Assembly: GCA_030695945.1 (NCBI GenBank)
Contig: JAUYOG010000023.1
Location: 248,001 to 312,000, forward strand
Length of the DNA: 64,000 nt
Direction of reading: 5' to 3'
Source: Ramlibacter sp.
GTDB lineage: Bacteria; Pseudomonadota; Gammaproteobacteria; Burkholderiales; Burkholderiaceae_C
In this document: one piece after another, positions 62,240 through 64,000 of the stretch
How the letters are laid out: each line of letters opens with the position of its first letter
How positions within the stretch are numbered: position 1 is the first letter of the stretch
Translations under genes and position numbers: made by a program
The notes under the pieces: generated by a model
What the model saw: the letters and a program-made list of their open reading frames with translations, nothing else
The model's database searches: none
What the model was told of the DNA's origin: nothing

Positions 62240-62326
62240 GTCATCCCGGGCCTGACCCGGGATCCATGCCTCGATTGGAAGGGTTTGGCCGGCGTGAGAT
62301 GGATTGCGGGTCAAGCCCGCAATGAC
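62240..62326. repeat. MITE-like element with imperfect terminal inverted repeats
   Basis: The left arm 62240-62267 and right arm 62299-62326 are each 28 bp and pair at about 22 of 28 positions. Each arm is itself a hairpin: CCCGGG-CCTGA-CCCGGG on the left, GCGGG-TCAAG-CCCGC on the right. Elements of the GTCATCCCGGG...CCCGCAATGAC type are dispersed through many alpha- and betaproteobacterial genomes. It fills the gap between the thiolase and the acyl-CoA dehydrogenase and may act as a transcription attenuator or be neutral. Confidence 0.7.
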
Positions 62327-62345
62327 AGCCTTCCCCGGAGACGCA

Positions 62346-64000
62346 ATGTCACTTCGCCCGACACTGGACTTCCTCCTGTACGACTGGCTCAAGGCGGAGG
62401 AGCTCACCGGCCGCAGCCGCTTTTCCGACCATTCGCGCGAAACCTTCGACGCGGTGTTCGACACCTGCGAGCGCATCGCGCGCGAGAAGTACGCACCGTT
62501 CAACCGCACTCTTGACACCGAGGAGCCGCGCTTCGACGGCGAGAAGGTGATCCTGCCGAAGTGCAGCCAGGACGCGTACGACGCGTTTGCCGGATCGGGC
62601 ATGCTGAGCGCGGCCCAGGACTATGAGATCGGTGGCATGCAGCTGCCGTACACGGTGGAAGCCGCGGCCCACACGTTCTTCGCGATGGCCTCCGTCAGCA
62701 TGGGTTCGGGCATGCTCACGGTGGGCAACGCCAACCTGCTGATGGTGCATGGAACCGAGCTGCAGAAGCAGGTCTTCGCGCTCAACGAATTTTCCGGCCG
62801 CTGGTCGGGCACGATGTGCCTGTCGGAGCCGCAAGCCGGCTCGTCGCTTTCGGACATCGTCACGCGCGCCGTGCCGGATGGCGAGGATTTCGAATCGGAC
62901 CCGCTCGGCCCCCGCTACCGCATCACGGGCAACAAGATGTGGATCTCGGCCGGCGAGCACGAGCTGACCGAGAACATCATCCACCTGGTGTTGGCGAAGA
63001 TCCCTGGCCCGGACGGCAAGCCGATCCCGGGCACCAAAGGCATCTCGCTGTTCATCGTGCCCAAGAAACTGGTCGACACCCAAGGCAAGCTCACCGGCGA
63101 GCGCAACGACGTGGCGCTGGCGGGCCTGAACCACAAGCTGGGCTGGCGCGGCACCACCAACACGCTGCTCAATTTCGGCGAAGGCAAGTTTCCCATGGAG
63201 GGCAAGCCCGGCGCCGTCGGCTACCTCGTCGGCCGTCCCCACGAGGGCCTGCGTTGCATGTTCCACATGATGAACGAGGCGCGCATCGGTGTCGGCATGG
63301 CCGCCGTGATGCTGGGCATGGCCGGTTACCACGCATCGCTGGAATACGCCCGCAACCGCCCGCAGGGAAGGCCGGTCGGCCCGGCCGGCAAGGACCCGTC
63401 AAAGCCGCAGGTGCGTATCATCGAGCACGCAGACGTCAAGCGCATGCTGCTCGCGCAAAAGTCGTATTGCGAGGGGGCATTGGCGCTCGCGCTGTACTGC
63501 GCGCGGCTCGTCGACGAGCAGCACACCGGCGCGCCCGAGGCGGCGGACGAAGCGCGCCTGCTGCTGGAAGTGCTGACGCCGATCGCCAAGAGCTGGCCCA
63601 GCGAGTGGTGCCTGGAGGCGAACTCGCTGGCGATCCAGGTGCACGGCGGCTACGGCTACACGCGCGACTTCCCGGTGGAGCAGTACTGGCGCGACAACCG
63701 CCTGAACATGATCCACGAGGGCACCCACGGCATCCAGGCGGCCGACCTGCTGGGCCGCAAGGTGCTGATGGAGGGCGGGCGCGGGCTGGAGCTGCTGGCA
63801 GGCCGCATCGACGCCACGATCGAGCGGGCGGTCCACCGCCCCGACCTGGCGGAACACGCCCGTGCGCTCGGCAACGCGCTGGTGCAGGTGGGCGACGCGA
63901 CGCGTGCCGCCTGGTCCACCGGCGACCCCGCTCAGGCGCTGGCCAACGCAGTGCCCTACATGCAGGCTTTCGGCCACATGGTGCTGGCCTGGATCTGGCT
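62346..64000 (+). CDS. acyl-CoA dehydrogenase, 3' end cut by window edge
   Basis: FadE-like flavoprotein, 551 residues visible with no stop, so about 600 aa as in the long acyl-CoA dehydrogenases that accompany FadB in betaproteobacteria. The N-terminal start is LRPTLDFLLYDWLKAEEL. FAD/substrate motifs: SGTMCLSEPQAGSSLSDIVT, ITGNKMWISAGEHELTENII, MMNEARIGVGMAAVMLGM, and the catalytic glutamate in NMIHEGTHGIQAADLLGRKV. First oxidation step of beta-oxidation, matching the two upstream genes. ATG 62346 follows GGAGACGCA. Confidence 0.93.
   Translation, partial: MSLRPTLDFLLYDWLKAEELTGRSRFSDHSRETFDAVFDTCERIAREKYAPFNRTLDTEEPRFDGEKVILPKCSQDAYDAFAGSGMLSAAQDYEIGGMQLPYTVEAAAHTFFAMASVSMGSGMLTVGNANLLMVHGTELQKQVFALNEFSGRWSGTMCLSEPQAGSSLSDIVTRAVPDGEDFESDPLGPRYRITGNKMWISAGEHELTENIIHLVLAKIPGPDGKPIPGTKGISLFIVPKKLVDTQGKLTGERNDVALAGLNHKLGWRGTTNTLLNFGEGKFPMEGKPGAVGYLVGRPHEGLRCMFHMMNEARIGVGMAAVMLGMAGYHASLEYARNRPQGRPVGPAGKDPSKPQVRIIEHADVKRMLLAQKSYCEGALALALYCARLVDEQHTGAPEAADEARLLLEVLTPIAKSWPSEWCLEANSLAIQVHGGYGYTRDFPVEQYWRDNRLNMIHEGTHGIQAADLLGRKVLMEGGRGLELLAGRIDATIERAVHRPDLAEHARALGNALVQVGDATRAAWSTGDPAQALANAVPYMQAFGHMVLAWIW

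Overview
This 64 kb window is a chromosomal segment of a GC-rich betaproteobacterium, most likely of the family Comamonadaceae (Ramlibacter/Variovorax/Acidovorax-like). The basis is the protein sequences (MDH, AcnB, Hda, GlnD, PurL types), a gene order familiar from Burkholderiales (purM-like/perM/hda/HAD/pcnB/folK; argD-argF near rpsT and murJ; map-glnD) and Comamonadaceae-style intergenic repeats. Almost all of it is core metabolism. I saw no phage, insertion sequence, CRISPR array, rRNA or tRNA gene.

Layout: 1-6.2 kb holds a divergent HutC/GntR regulator and a TCA operon (mdh, CitE-like lyase, small exported protein, acnB). 6.2-8.2 kb holds a Ser/Thr-rich exported protein and an XRE/MmyB-type regulator divergent from a small membrane protein. 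8.3-14.9 kb holds serC-serA, acnA and an FAD monooxygenase. 14.9-17.7 kb is the kynurenine operon kynB-kynU-kynA. 17.7-21.7 kb holds a frameshifted YkgJ-type cysteine-cluster gene, an unknown gene behind a near-perfect LexA box, argF, argD, a DUF3579 gene and rpsT. 21.7-28 kb holds murJ, a SirB1-like protein, an orphan ParA, a GlxA-type regulator with an isochorismatase-family hydrolase, and an MFS transporter. 28-33.7 kb is a tightly packed run: divergent PurM-like protein, perM, hda, HAD hydrolase, pcnB, folK. 33.7-35.4 kb holds a solitary ATP synthase c-subunit paralogue, a 675-bp gene-free mosaic of inverted repeats and a methyltransferase. 35.4-44.6 kb holds map-glnD divergent from purL, then two membrane proteins. 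44.7-50.7 kb holds katE, convergent with selO-msrB-yciB-bolA-ppiC. 50.8-51.5 kb is a frameshifted Crp/Fnr regulator. 51.7-64 kb holds an acyl-CoA ligase, a complete Liv-type ABC transporter and a beta-oxidation set (FadB-like, thiolase, acyl-CoA dehydrogenase running off the right edge).

The most interesting signals are regulatory. A GntR operator at the gntR/mdh junction (around 801-820) recurs almost unchanged, with the same position relative to a -10 box, in front of the DUF3579 gene (around 20783-20802). A 16-bp inverted repeat between the XRE regulator and its divergent membrane-protein neighbour (7723-7738) recurs with 14/16 identity 67 bp upstream of the orphan c-subunit gene (33696-33711). 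A canonical SOS box (18079-18094) precedes an uncharacterised gene with a SANT/Myb-like tail. Other oddities are a Walker A Lys-to-Arg change in the LivF-type ATPase, a PurM-like enzyme without the DGVGTK-type motif at the usual purM position, repeat elements read in frame inside SerA and PurL, and two regulatory or metal-binding genes each broken by one frameshift. All assignments come from reading the sequence and from recall of families; no database search was run.
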